A stretch of 64,000 nucleotides of DNA, taken from Mycogone perniciosa. Its lineage: Eukaryota > Ascomycota > Sordariomycetes > Hypocreales > Hypocreaceae. The stretch covers positions 32,445-96,444 of the forward strand of contig JAOALB010000180.1 in the NCBI GenBank assembly GCA_025331125.1. Reading direction: 5' to 3'. The notes below the pieces were generated by a model, which saw only the letters and a list, made by a program, of their open reading frames with translations, did no database searches and was not told where the DNA came from. Of this stretch, positions 1-10,960 are shown piece after piece. Position numbers and translations under genes: made by a program. How positions within the stretch are numbered: position 1 is the first letter of the stretch; every line of letters starts with the position of its first letter.

Positions 1-794
1 GTTGTAGTACTCGTAGCTAGAGTGAGCCAGCTCCGCAGAAACCATGCCAAAATATCCAGCCGACTTTCACTTGGCAACCCTTTCCCATTCGGCTAATCCG
101 CTCGAAAGGAATACTACTATCACTACTACTACCTACAAGAGGAATTGGTGTTGAATGGGAAGGGGGGTATGATCGATGGCAAGTCACCGTACTTCGTATG
201 TACACACTTTTATGCGTAGAGTCCAAGCAACTTCTGGATCTGGTTTAGTTGGGTTTCCTTGGTGTCTATGATAAGAGGAGCCATGCGAAAAGGAGAAACT
301 GGGATTAAAAATGATGAAGCCCACGTTCTTGAAAGTGACATCCTACAAACAAAGTACCTGTTTAGTGTCAGTAATTGTAGTTAGTCTAGGTTAATGGGCT
401 TTTTGGTGGTGGACAACTAAGTTTGTTGTGTTGTCGAGGTCGTTTCATTCTAGCAGGGGATGCTACCGACACATCATTGCGGCGTATTATTCAATCTCCA
501 TATTCGGTGAATTACGGGGTAATAATGTCCCTGAATTTGGTCAGGTGCTTACTTCGTCTGGATTGTATTATCAATTAAGGTTATTTTTGGCTACGTCTTT
601 AATACTCTTAGCGCCAGTCAATTGAGGGCATCTGCGGAGCGTATTGACCAGACCAGAACAAGTTTATTTCCTTTCATTGAGAAACCGTCTGTCCCTCACC
701 TAACTAAATAATGACCTTTGTAGCTTTTGCAAGTAGCTACTAAATCCATAAAAAAACAGAGCCCGAATGCCAATCCCATTTCCTCCCTTTTCAA
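1..794. other. Intergenic, no gene seen
   Basis: No open frame here has a recognisable domain or a sensible ATG context. The short open frames are below 75 codons and overlap on both strands. The 3' flank of the oxidoreductase at 795-1817 lies at its right end. A TACTTCGTA variant of the dispersed short motif occurs near 190. Confidence 0.6.
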
Positions 795-1817
795 TCAAGC
801 CTTTTTCGCAATATGGACTATGACTTTTCCGCCACTAGAGCCCTTCTTCAGATGCGTAAACGCTGCGATCGCATCTTCAAACTCGAACGTTGAGTCAACC
901 ACAGTCTTCAGTTTCCCTTGCCCAAGCCATTGGGCAACCTGACCTAGGTCCTCGTGGTCATTCTTCGTCATATACATGACGAACTTGGCCTTCCCTCCAC
1001 CGAGGAATGAGGGCATATACTTTGCAGATAATACGTTCTTGACGCTGGAGAATGAAACCGAGCCGCCAACCACAATAAAGGCGCCTTCGGGCCGAAGGAA
1101 ATCCTTGATCGCCTGGTACAGATTCGGAGGCGAGTTTCCAACATTATCCACAACCAAGCTGTACACTTGACCGTTCTTCTTTAGATGCTCTACCACGTCG
1201 GTGGTTCTGTAGTCGATGATTTCGTCTGCGCCAAGTTCTTCACACAAGGACTTCTTGGGAGTTGAGCACGACACCGTGACATGCAGCCCCAGCTCCTTGG
1301 CGATCTGTATTCCGAAAGTACCCACTCCACCCGATCCGCCGTTGATGAAGATCTTATCTCCAGGTTTGACGTATGGCGCCATGGTTTGGTATGCTGTCAA
1401 ACCTGTTGTTGGAAAGCCGGCGGCTTTGTCGAGATCAAAGTCTGAGGGGAGGACGGCATAGCCATCGCGAGACACAATGGCGAACTGAGCAAGTGCTCCA
1501 GGGGCCTTCGTGGGGTCTACACGACCTATCACCACGCTTCCAACGCTGACATCTGTTACGTCTTTGGCGACAGCAACAACCCGACCGCTGAGGTCCATTC
1601 CTGGGGTCTTGGGGAATTTTGTGAGTGCCTTGGAGGCAATGCCCAGCTGGACTGTTTTGTAGTCGGCCGGATTGATGCCTGCGCTGGCGACCTCTACCAA
1701 AATCTCGCCAGGACGAAGGTCTGTTGGGGATGGTTGGGGGACATTATCGACGAGTTTGAGTGTCTCTTCGATCTGACCAGGACAGGCAACCTGCCAAGCC
1801 TTCATGTGTTTCGCCAT
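795..1817 (-). CDS. Quinone-oxidoreductase-like MDR protein (zinc-less, NADPH-dependent)
   Basis: An intronless 340-codon frame encodes a medium-chain dehydrogenase/reductase. The N-terminal GroES-like part (about residues 1-130) carries GINPADYK and PGMDLSGRV. The Rossmann half has the glycine-rich nucleotide loop GGSGGVG at 160-166, followed by a typical cofactor-binding region. The cysteine/histidine set for catalytic zinc is not evident, which points to the quinone oxidoreductase/RTN4IP1-like branch rather than a zinc alcohol dehydrogenase. The expected reaction is NADPH-dependent reduction of a quinone or enone, probably cytosolic; the substrate cannot be read from sequence. Length is normal for the family. 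It is transcribed divergently from the D-aminoacylase at 3060 across about 1.2 kb. Confidence 0.9.
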   Translation of the reverse strand: MAKHMKAWQVACPGQIEETLKLVDNVPQPSPTDLRPGEILVEVASAGINPADYKTVQLGIASKALTKFPKTPGMDLSGRVVAVAKDVTDVSVGSVVIGRVDPTKAPGALAQFAIVSRDGYAVLPSDFDLDKAAGFPTTGLTAYQTMAPYVKPGDKIFINGGSGGVGTFGIQIAKELGLHVTVSCSTPKKSLCEELGADEIIDYRTTDVVEHLKKNGQVYSLVVDNVGNSPPNLYQAIKDFLRPEGAFIVVGGSVSFSSVKNVLSAKYMPSFLGGGKAKFVMYMTKNDHEDLGQVAQWLGQGKLKTVVDSTFEFEDAIAAFTHLKKGSSGGKVIVHIAKKA

Positions 1818-3059
1818 ACCGAATGTTTCCTTACTTAGCTAGCGAAATAAAGAGAATGTATTTCTTGATGAGCGATAAACCACTAAAGGGATGGATGGTC
1901 AAGGCATTTTATTGCGCGACGTGATGAACTGCCGAGGCATAATATTGCATCACTCCGTAACATCGGCACATCTGTTCAGCCGCCAAGCTCCACGAAGATC
2001 GGGCGCTCCGCTAAAGCATTTACTAGAAAAATGTGAGAAAAATGTGAGAAAAGAGGGAGAAAGAGGTGGAAGCATAAGCAAGTAGTGGTAATTAATGTGT
2101 TTTTTTCTTTCTAGGTTATTCTTGAACGTTCCAAGATTCCAAATTCCACCCAAAGCTACTCCGTACTTCGTACTGCATTGCCATTCCATTTGTCACTGAA
2201 AATCCAGCGAGTCAGTCCGAGACAAGGTCAAAGTGACGTTCAAACACTCCGTAGTACTAACACAGATGGTGAATCACGGTTTTTATTCGATTGTCAACTC
2301 TTAGTCAAAAGTGATTTGATCACTCTTATAATGGTGAGTATGTGAAGGTTTTCTCTTTAAAATTGACGAAAAAAACCTTCCCGTCAACAGGGAGCTTGGC
2401 GGGAATGTATGATATGGTGTTTCCCTCTTGTTTTCAATATACATATTCCTACCATTTCCGGTAATGGATATCACCTGTGAACACCACTAGTATTGTATGA
2501 CTACGCATAAGAGCTACCTAGGTATTCACCATTTGTGATACATTCGGAGAGAGAAGAGTCTGGGTAAAGGTTGAGGAATAGTAATCGAGAATAGTGAGAC
2601 CCGCTTGTATGGTTCGTGGGCGGAGTTTGGCGGAGTTGATGCGGAAGTTATCCGGAGGTTCTTCCACTTTCAGTTCAATACCGTGAGGATCTCGGAAATA
2701 ATCCTGGAAATATCTGAACAATTCAAATGGTAGTACGGAGTACGGAGTAGTAGTAGTAGTATCACTCCACAGGGAATTTATCAATGCCATCAGCATAAAG
2801 ACAAAACTGAAAACGAAAGGGTAAGGTCACCCAACTTCATGACTAAAGAGTGGGGGTTGGTTCTTGGCTCCTCCCCCACGGAACGGAGCACTCCCTCCTT
2901 GACTCCGTCATCGCTCCTAATCTATTAGTACCCCATACGAAGAGGAGAGCGCTCTTATCATCAGTTCAGCTTTCCAGGCGACCTCAAGATTAACATTAAC
3001 ACTCAGCCTCTTTTTCATCGTGAGGCAATATTCGTTTACCCTGCTGCTTGCTGACAATA
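1818..3059. promoter_or_regulatory. Divergent intergenic region (oxidoreductase / D-aminoacylase)
   Basis: The 1.2-kb gap separates two divergent gene starts and should hold both promoters. Two overlapping copies of TACGGAGTA lie at 2734-2749 and run into a short GTA triplet tract. The stretch just before 3060 is pyrimidine-rich. The open frames here lack domains and overlap on both strands. No specific factor-binding site can be assigned. Confidence 0.4.
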
Positions 3060-5197
3060 ATGGCGACCAACATACTCTTCCAGTCTCCCACCGTCATCAC
3101 TGGCGATGAGTCCGCCGAACCCTTCGTTGCGGATGTTCTCGTGTCCAACGGTCTCATTGCCAAAATCGGGGCTCCTGGTTCCATCAATGCTGCATCAGCG
3201 CGACGCATCGACGTGAAGGGATGCGTCCTTTCGCCAGGTTTCATTGACATGCATGCTCACTCAGACCTGTACCTCCTCAGCCATCCAGATCATGAAGCAA
3301 AAATCACTCAAGGATGCACAGTAAGTCGAGTCCATTGCAAGTTCAGCCCAGTATCCTATGTTCTGCCTCTCTCCCTATCTTATCATGAGATTTGACCTCC
3401 ACGAACACCATCCCCACTGAGCTGTCCCACCAAATCCCCGGAGCCGGTCCATATGCGGCCCCCCGGAGTACGAGGAACCCATTTACGGGCCTAAAATACT
3501 ATACGGAGTACAGCTGACGGTCCCAGACTGAGGTTGTCGGTCAAGATGGCATATCCTATGCTCCAATCCGCAATGTTGACCAGCTCAAAGCTATTCGAGA
3601 GCAGATTGCAGGGTGGAATGGCAACCCGACTGATGAGGAGTGCCGGACGACTCTTAAGGGTGTGGGCATGTTTGAATGGCAAACAGTAGGAGAGTATCTG
3701 GAATGCTTGGAGCGGAACCGAACTGCGACAAATGTTGCCATGTTGGTGCCACAGGGCAATTTGCGCTTGCTGGCTTGCGGCCCGTACGACACTCCCGCCT
3801 CACCGGAGGAGATTCAGGACCAGATAAAATTACTGAGGGAAGCCATGGCCCAGGGTGCAGTGGGTATGTCCAGGTATGCGATCCCCTGTCTCCTCCCAAT
3901 GATCCTTCAACCCATCTGACTGGGCAGTGGCCTGACTTATACGCCGGGCATGTACGCCTCAACATCCGAACTGGCCTCCTTATGCGGCGTCCTTGCAGCC
4001 GAGTTTCCCGGTGCATTCTACGCTCCTCATCACCGGAGCTATGGGTTTCAAGCAATTGAGAGCTATGCTGAGATGCTGGGGCTGGGCGAGACGACAGGAT
4101 GCCCTATCCGTACGCCTGCGCCGCCTCTTGTATTATGACAAAAGTAACGTCGCTGACCCATCCAGATCTTACACATGCTACGCTCAACTTTTCCGAAAAC
4201 AAAGGCAAAGCCCCAGTACTTATCTCAATGGTCGACAGATCCCTTGAGCAAGGCGTAGACGTCACTCTTGACACGTACCCATATCTTCCAGGGTGTACAA
4301 CTCTAGCTGCGTTATTGCCAAGTTGGGCATCCTCAGGTGGACCGGCCGAGACGTTGAAGCGGCTTGAGGATCCAGAGGCAAGGGAGAAAATCCGTGTGGA
4401 TGTGGAGGTGAAGGGCTGTGATGGTGGTCACGGCATACCAACGAACTGGGATGAGATCCAGGTGGGTTCAATTACTCTCTCAAGCTGATGCCATGCCGTT
4501 GCAGTGTACTTGCTAAGCGCCACATGATGACTTGCAGATTGGAACTACAAGTGACCCGTCTATCGCGTCCTACTCTGGCCGCAGGGTAGCGGAGGTTGCA
4601 CGATCACTCAATAAGTCAGCCATCGAAGTTTTCTTCGAGATTCTGCGAAAAGATCGACTGGCGACGAGCTGCATTATGCACGTTGGCAACGAAGAAAATG
4701 TCAGGCAGATAATGCAGCACCGAGTTCATATGGCGGGCAGTGACGCGATTCTGCATGGAAAGACGCTTCATCCTCGAGCATATGGCACATTTCCTCGATA
4801 CTTGGGTAAGGCTTTTTTTAAAGATTTTTTCCACCTTGGTCATTAGAACGCCAACACTAATGGGATTCATTCCACAGGTCATTACTCCCGGGACCTCGGC
4901 CTGGTCCCTCTGCCCGCCATGATTGCCCACCTCACGTCACGGCCAGCCAAACGCCTATCTGTTTATCCCCACCGTGGTCTCATTGCGGAAGGATCTGCAG
5001 CCGATATTGTGGTGTTCGATCCCCACACAATTAAGGACATGGCATCATTCGAGGATGCGAAGAAGCCAAGCAAAGGCATCAGGTTTGTGCTCGTGAACGG
5101 GGAGGTGGCGCTGGACGAGGGCAAAATGACGGGAGCACGAGGCGGCAAGACGTTGAGAAGGGGCCAAGAGGGTAAAGTCAAAGCGAGAGATGAGTGA
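3060..5197 (+). CDS. N-acyl-D-amino-acid deacylase (D-aminoacylase), six exons
   Basis: Joining 3060-3320, 3527-3873, 3928-4109, 4166-4461, 4538-4805 and 4878-5197 gives a continuous 557-residue protein of the amidohydrolase superfamily. It should release D-amino acids from N-acyl-D-amino acids, useful for scavenging bacterial wall material or D-peptides. FIDMHAHSD near residue 61 is the metal-binding strand of the beta/alpha barrel. HRSYG, HLTHATLNF and a late MAGSDA motif match D-aminoacylases, and a LTSRPAKRL segment precedes the closing beta-sandwich. All five introns have GT...AG borders and keep frame (206, 54, 56, 76 and 72 nt). The start is the ATG at 3060; upstream in-frame codons lack ATG. 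Intron 1 is unusually long and carries a TACGGAGTA motif at 3502. Confidence 0.92.
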
Positions 5198-6159
5198 TAC
5201 TAGGCCCGTGTAGAGCCCAAGATAGCCAAGCCAACGCCAGTCGTGACAGCATGAAGGAAAAGTATGATAGATCACATTTGAATAAGAAGAATTTCATGCC
5301 TGAAGATATGTATAGAGTCAGTTGGTTGCTTCGTACTACTTCGTACACGCGCCGCTGCTGCAATGAAACCCCATGATACCACGAAGTAGTGGCTGTGCCC
5401 TCTGTTCTCCATTGGAAGCGAACCTTTCCAGTTTCATCAACCTAACTGGCGCACGAGCCGCGCGTGTTGTGGCGTCTACCAAAGAGACGCCATTTTTTAG
5501 TCATTTTAAACCTTCAAGTCCATAGATAGTATCATCTACTAGGGGTAGGGGGTCCCGGAGCGTCTCAACAGTTTCCCCCCCATGTCACGCATATAGTAGG
5601 ACGCATATATATGTGTCTCAGCTGAAAGGATATGGGCTATTTTTAACATACCAAGAAGCAGAATGCTCTCCAGATTGCCAACACACCAGAGCAACGCCTG
5701 GTGGTGTTGGCTTTCGATAGTCCATTATCCATCAGGCATTCAATCACTGATTGGAATATTAACCCCTCTTTCTCCTCACTCTAGACTCTAGAGGCTATCG
5801 AAATAGTGCTATCCATCAGTCAATTTTAAAGTCTTAGCTAAGAAGCTTACACATACCTGTTTAGTCCTCTTTCGTCGTGGACGAAATTCCTCAGCGGCTC
5901 AGTCTTATGAGAACGGAGTAAGGTTCAGTCTGAACTCCGTCTTTTCCCTACTGCCGGTTGATTCAGGGCCTGTCTGTCCCACTATTTGCCGTGTGCGGGC
6001 TTTGTTTGTGCCTCATTTCGTCTGTTCGTGGTGTTGGGCTTTTGGCGTCTTTCGATCATGCCCAGCGGCCCCATCTTCAACCTCCATTCGAACATATTAC
6101 CCAAAGACCCTATAAACTGGAAGTCTTATATCCCAAGAATTCATCCTCCTGCCGTCACC
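5198..6159. other. Intergenic / 5' region of flavoprotein gene
   Basis: No supported gene lies here. The reading frame of the downstream flavoprotein is open back to about 5986, with an in-frame ATG at 6058, so part of this stretch may be coding or 5' untranslated. TACTTCGTAC-type motifs occur near 5333-5346. Confidence 0.45.
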
Positions 6160-8457
6160 ATGCCGTCCAACTTCAGGCGGCGAAGCGGCCAGAACCTGAC
6201 TGCCCCGTCGTTCAACGACATCCTGTTCCCCAAGGTCTACGAAGATGCCTGGGGAAGCACAGATAATGTCGGCGACGACAGAACCGAGTTTGATCGGGCG
6301 CGCATCTTCCTGCTCCGAATCGCCAACATGACGCCCGATCCCGTAGTCATCGAGAAGTTGCGCGCCATAGTCGGCGATCCTCAGAATCGCACAATCCAAG
6401 CCCTGGCATCTGGGATCCAGCACGGTGTATTCGGCGATCGCCATAGCTCTTTTTCGACCATGCCGCTCATGCAGGCTGTGCGCTTCATGCTGATCAAGGC
6501 GCGCATCCCTCAGACTATCTTCTCTGACCGGACGAGAGCGGTCATTGATTTCTTCTTCGACCCGACATTAGAGAGGAATCTTTCCCCGCTGCCTCCGGGA
6601 GACGTATCCGTGTACCAGTATCCAGCCGGTCGCTTGAAAGTCGCCATTATAGGGGGCGGTCCCACGGCCCTGGCATCCGCCATCGCGCTTGCGGAGAAGG
6701 GCCAGGGAAGCGTTGAGGTGCACATGTACGAGAAGCGCTGGATACAAAAACTGGGCCCACGTGGCGAGATTTCCGTGGACTATCCACCCGACGCAAGGCG
6801 ACGAGACCAGGTCGTCACGCTGCAAGACTCCGTCACTACTCTCCTCAGCAAACCTTCGTTTCAGGCGCTGTTCGCAGGCCGACCAGAGCGCGTGTGGCCC
6901 GGGTCCGCTAATATCCAGATCCGGAAGGTCGAGGATCGATTCTTGAAGCGAGTTCAAGATCCTGAATTCCAGGGTCTCATTCACTTGCATTGTGGGGGCA
7001 TGACGAGAGAGGAACTCGCCAACGTGGGCGATTTCCATGTCTTGCTCGGAGCTGACGGTGCCGCTTCATGGGTGAGACAATCGTACTTCCATGGGTACGA
7101 GAATGAGCGAGGCAGAAGCTATGCTCTTGGGCTGGCGTTCGACCGTCCGGCAGGATTGCCATGGTCACAACCGCTTAACATCTTCCTGACGCTTGGCCAG
7201 ACCCGTTATTTGTTGAACGCGAGTGATCATGATGGCAGGGGGTATCTTAACATGCAGCTCACCGAGGAGGAGTGGCACAAGATGGTGGCGATAGATGGTC
7301 AGCAAGTTCACTTTGGTAGGCCTGGATGCCTGCGGAAGCCTGATGGAAGCATCCCCGAAGGATTTCAAGAAAGCCAGGTGTTTGCGCCATCCGAAAATCG
7401 GGAAAGTCCTCTCTGGATCTCCATCTCAGACGGCCTCAAGCTATTTGGCTTCAAAGAAAGCGAAGTCATCAACGTCGTGCGCATCCCCATCGTAGTGCAA
7501 GCAGTCAGGGAAGGCGTCCAGATGCTGCCCCAGGAAGACTCCTCCAGAATTAAGCGGCCGCACGCTCTCGTAGCAGTGGCTGGCGATGCAGCTATGACAG
7601 TGCACTTCTGGCCTGGCCGCGGATTGAACAGTGGCATCAAGGCTGGACTGGCTCTGGGAGATGAGCTTGTGCATGCGCTCAACAATGGTCGCTTTGTCGG
7701 TATGCCTTTGGACGCATTGAAGGAGTACAATGATTTCATCATGAAGCTTCAGGGTCGAGAACACGATAAGCGTAGTATTCCTATCCTCAACCAGTCCGGC
7801 TCGCCAGAGATGCTTGGCTGGCTCCTCGACAAGGCGAACGGGGTCCCCGATCATGTCGCCATCGAGTGGTTAGTCGGCGCCATGACGCAGATAGCAGATC
7901 GCTTGCAGAGGAGAGATGACTGGTCATATGACTTTGTTGAGAATGTAGAGCCGCAGCTACGCATTGTTCTGCGACAGCTCGACTCGGTCACGCTCAAAGA
8001 GATGGCAGTCAGTTTCCCCTGGCCAACGAGAGAGATGGCTGGAGCAGAGGTTCTCCCCATCCGTTCCATGAAGACGGAGGAGAAACAGAAGTGGGTGCAA
8101 AACCTATGGGGCTTGTTGAAGGACGAGAGAGGCAGAGAAAGCCGTGCTCCTACTGGGAGGGATCGCTCACCGTCAGGACGATTCGAAGCGCCTCGGTCTC
8201 GGCCTGTCTCTCTCATGCCCCCTGCTCCTTCGGCTGGCTTGAGGCGAAGCAATGCAACACAGTCAGTGCGACATAAAAAGAACCTCTCGGTGCCAGGCCT
8301 GGAACCACCTGACGACGAACCACAGATGCCAGCTCCTAGCCAAGGGGGAGATTTCAGTTTGGGGAGAATGCTTACGGTTCATAGGAAGCCACCGAACTCG
8401 GTGTTGGGAGATGCGCTGTCCCTCGCCCTTTTCCGTGTTAGCTCAGCGGATGATTGA
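6160..8457 (+). CDS. Large FAD-dependent monooxygenase-like protein
   Basis: An intronless frame of 765 codons from the ATG at 6160, chosen for its strong context (CACCATGCC). An in-frame ATG at 6058 would add 34 residues. A Rossmann loop, AIIGGGPTALASAIALAEKG, lies near residues 162-181. A second flavin motif, VAGDAAMTVHFWPGRGLNSG, lies near 472-491. The GD...FWPxGxG arrangement recalls class A flavin monooxygenases such as MICAL; that comparison is inference. The first ~160 residues and the region after the second motif are conserved-looking but unassigned. The last ~110 residues are low-complexity and rich in Ser, Pro and Arg, probably disordered. Substrate and pathway are unknown. Conserved-looking sequence throughout and uninterrupted frame argue it is functional. 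Confidence 0.85.
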   Translation: MPSNFRRRSGQNLTAPSFNDILFPKVYEDAWGSTDNVGDDRTEFDRARIFLLRIANMTPDPVVIEKLRAIVGDPQNRTIQALASGIQHGVFGDRHSSFSTMPLMQAVRFMLIKARIPQTIFSDRTRAVIDFFFDPTLERNLSPLPPGDVSVYQYPAGRLKVAIIGGGPTALASAIALAEKGQGSVEVHMYEKRWIQKLGPRGEISVDYPPDARRRDQVVTLQDSVTTLLSKPSFQALFAGRPERVWPGSANIQIRKVEDRFLKRVQDPEFQGLIHLHCGGMTREELANVGDFHVLLGADGAASWVRQSYFHGYENERGRSYALGLAFDRPAGLPWSQPLNIFLTLGQTRYLLNASDHDGRGYLNMQLTEEEWHKMVAIDGQQVHFGRPGCLRKPDGSIPEGFQESQVFAPSENRESPLWISISDGLKLFGFKESEVINVVRIPIVVQAVREGVQMLPQEDSSRIKRPHALVAVAGDAAMTVHFWPGRGLNSGIKAGLALGDELVHALNNGRFVGMPLDALKEYNDFIMKLQGREHDKRSIPILNQSGSPEMLGWLLDKANGVPDHVAIEWLVGAMTQIADRLQRRDDWSYDFVENVEPQLRIVLRQLDSVTLKEMAVSFPWPTREMAGAEVLPIRSMKTEEKQKWVQNLWGLLKDERGRESRAPTGRDRSPSGRFEAPRSRPVSLMPPAPSAGLRRSNATQSVRHKKNLSVPGLEPPDDEPQMPAPSQGGDFSLGRMLTVHRKPPNSVLGDALSLALFRVSSADD

Positions 8458-9132
8458 ACATACTAGACTCTATAGAGGTCTTGAAAATTGTTTGTTGAAT
8501 TTTATGTATTGAGTAGGTTTGGGTTTTTAGCGGCAATGAATACCAACGTTTTGATGAGCAAGTTGAGCGCTTATAATCATGTCACTGGGTGAGCATTAAG
8601 TCCGGTCAAATCTCTAGATGATTTATACAAAACACAACAGCCCCAGGGCAGAAATCTATTAGAGATATTGCCTTTATACGAAGTAGTACGAAGTAGTGGA
8701 TATCTAGGTAACAATCAGCGGGCGTTTCGCAATAACGCAGCATGTATGAGGTCATAGGCGTGAAAGTGGCTGCATAAGACGCGCGGACAGATATTGATTT
8801 GCTAAATGAAGTGATCCAAATAATACCTGATGAATGCTAAATCTAATAGATCTGAATATACTTCGTAGAGGCATCTGAAAAGACTAGGTGACTGGACGGA
8901 CCGACCCGAACCGTCCGTCCATCAATAGATCAAGGAAACGACAGTGGAAAAGAAATAATAATCCAAAGGCAGTCTACTAGTTCAATAAGCTGACAATCAG
9001 TAGTCTTGGAATATGTTCGAATTAATTTATATACTATTAGCCGGGCTAGAGATTGTGAGGGATTATTAGAGTGGCTGCTGCGCCAAGCGATTACTCGTCA
9101 CCAACTTTGCTTGGCTGTTTTGCCCTCCTCCT
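8458..9132. other. Intergenic, 3' flank
   Basis: Downstream of the flavoprotein, moderately AT-rich, with no credible open frame. A doubled TACGAAGTAG motif, related to the dispersed TACGGAGTA motif, occurs around 8678-8697. Confidence 0.5.
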
Positions 9133-9249
9133 TTTCTCTCTCTCTCTCTCACACACACTCTCTCTCTCTCACACACACACTCTCTCTCTCACACACACAC
9201 TCTCTCTCTCTCACACACTCTCTCTCTCTCACACACACTCTCTCTCTCC
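9133..9249. repeat. Compound (CT)n/(CA)n microsatellite
   Basis: Blocks of CT and CA dinucleotides alternate five times, each CT+CA unit roughly 18-22 bp, giving a second-order period above the dinucleotide one. The array ends about 57 bp beyond the stop codon of the minus-strand permease, so it probably lies in that gene's 3' untranslated region, read as GA and GT runs. Overlapping plus-strand open frames translate only into Ser/Leu/His/Thr repeats and are not genes. Confidence 0.95.
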
Positions 9250-9306
9250 TTTTTTTCCATCGAGCAAACTACCAAAGCAGGGTATCTAGACATGGTGGGA
9301 AAGCAC

Positions 9307-10960
9307 TCACAGCACCAACTTGGGCTCAGCATGCTCCGTCTCGCGGTATGAAGGCGCAGAGTCAGACTTGCCAAGACCAAGCTGGTTAGTATCCCAGCCC
9401 TTGCTCTCAAGGTACTCACGGAACTTGAGATCCTCCTCGTGGATGGTGTCCTGGCCGACATCAGGGAGGCCGAAGAAGGTAATGGCAGCAGACAGGAGAG
9501 CCAAGCTGGAGGCAACCCAGAAGGGGTACTGCGCAACCTTGGTAGCGTCATCGCCACCGGCGGCCTCGATGTAGGGGAAGACCCAGGTTCCGACGAAGGC
9601 ACCGATCTTTCCAATGGCGGCAGCAATACCGTAGTAACGGCCACGGACACCGGTAGCGCAGGACTTGGCGGCCAGCAGACCGATGTTGTTACCGGGACCG
9701 AACTCACCGAGAGACAAGAAAATACCATAGACGACGGCGAAACCGGCAATGTGCTGGGAGATCTTGTCATAGACACCGGCCATGATGTAGCCAACGATGG
9801 CCTGGAGCGAAACACCGATGATCAGAGTATACTTGGGGCCGATCCAGTCGCTGACCCAGGCGCCCATGATGGTACCGGGGAGGTAGAACATGTTGATGAC
9901 AGTGTTCCAGCCGAAAATAGTGGTGAGGGGAGCCTCGTCGCCGTAGACGCCGCTGAGGATGGAAGACGAGTAGATGCCGAAGGCGTAGGCGGAGAACTGC
10001 AGACTCGTTAGCAAGCCTGGTAACATGGGGTCGGGAAGATGAGGGAGATGAGGGCGGTGGGTACGGAGGGGGAAACTCACGTCATAGAGGAACCAGACAA
10101 CGCTGACACAGAGCAGGCGGAGACCGTAGTAGCGGAAGACGTGCATGTACGGGGTCTGTCTTCTCATCGACTCCTTGGTGAAATCTTCGGGCTCCTTCAG
10201 TCGGAAACGCATGACGAGCAGGACGAGGGGGAAGATAACGCCGACGCCGAGGGAAACTCGCCAAATGGTGCTGTAGTGGTCGTTGTGAGTGGCGGCTGCA
10301 ACAACATCTAATTTGGGAATGAGTATCAGCCAACAACATATGATATAGCGGGACAATACTCACATGGAACAAAGGCGCCGATGACGAAACCCCAGTCAAT
10401 CATCGTGTTGGTGAAGAGAATGAACCATCGGTTACGGGTACCAGACTTGAGCTCGCCGCTGGATTCGGCGCAGCCAACACTTCCAGCAGGGTATTCACCT
10501 ATGAGACAAGAGTTAGACGAACTGCGAGGCCCGAGGGATGATTCGATTGGGGGTGCGACAAACCGCCAATGCCAATGCCGACAAAGAATCGCCAGGCCGT
10601 CAGCATGTTGAACATGCCAACAGCATCGCCATGGTAATAGGAGCCTGTGGCCAGCGCGGTAAAGACAATCAGGATGATGGTCGAGACGAGCAGCGAGTTG
10701 GAGCGGGACCAGTGGTCAGACAGGAAGCCGAACAGCAGCTGGCCGACGACAGTGCCGGCGAAGGCAATGTCGGCGACATACTTGCTGGCCTGTGATGTCT
10801 TGTAGACGTCGCCGTACTGAAGCTTGAGAACAGTGTTGACAGAGCCAATGACGTTGTTGATGTAACCGTCTGAGAACAGTCCAGCACCGCAAGCAAAGAC
10901 CGGCATGGCAACCTGCCAGAAGGTCTTGCGCGGGATGCCGACCTCGACGGCGGGCTCCAT
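9307..10960 (-). CDS. GIT1-type MFS permease (glycerophosphodiester/phosphate family), four exons
   Basis: Exons 10960-10564, 10498-10364, 10307-10081 and 9996-9307 splice in frame to 482 residues. The protein matches the phosphate:H+ symporter/GIT1 branch of the major facilitator superfamily. The first helix has FACGAGLFSDGYINNVIGSV, the loop motif is GQLLFGFLSDHWSR, and GIGIGGEYPAGSV is completed across intron 1. Later segments include EFGPGNNIGLL and RGRYYGIAAAIGKIGA. About 12 membrane spans are expected. The likely role is plasma-membrane uptake of glycerophosphodiesters or phosphate, as for yeast Git1. Introns are 65, 56 and 84 nt. The ATG has a good context (CACAATGG). Substrate choice cannot be told from sequence. 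Confidence 0.9.

Noticed and set aside
428..625. 65-codon plus-strand open frame
   Set aside because: No domain, poor start context, hydrophobic tail typical of chance frames.
2518..2796. 92-codon minus-strand frame upstream of the D-aminoacylase
   Set aside because: Contains the TACGGAGTA/GTA repeat translated as Thr runs; no family match recognised.
9006..9815. Long frames over the CT/CA array and over the permease exon
   Set aside because: Simple-repeat translation (Ser/Leu/His/Thr) or antisense shadows of the permease.
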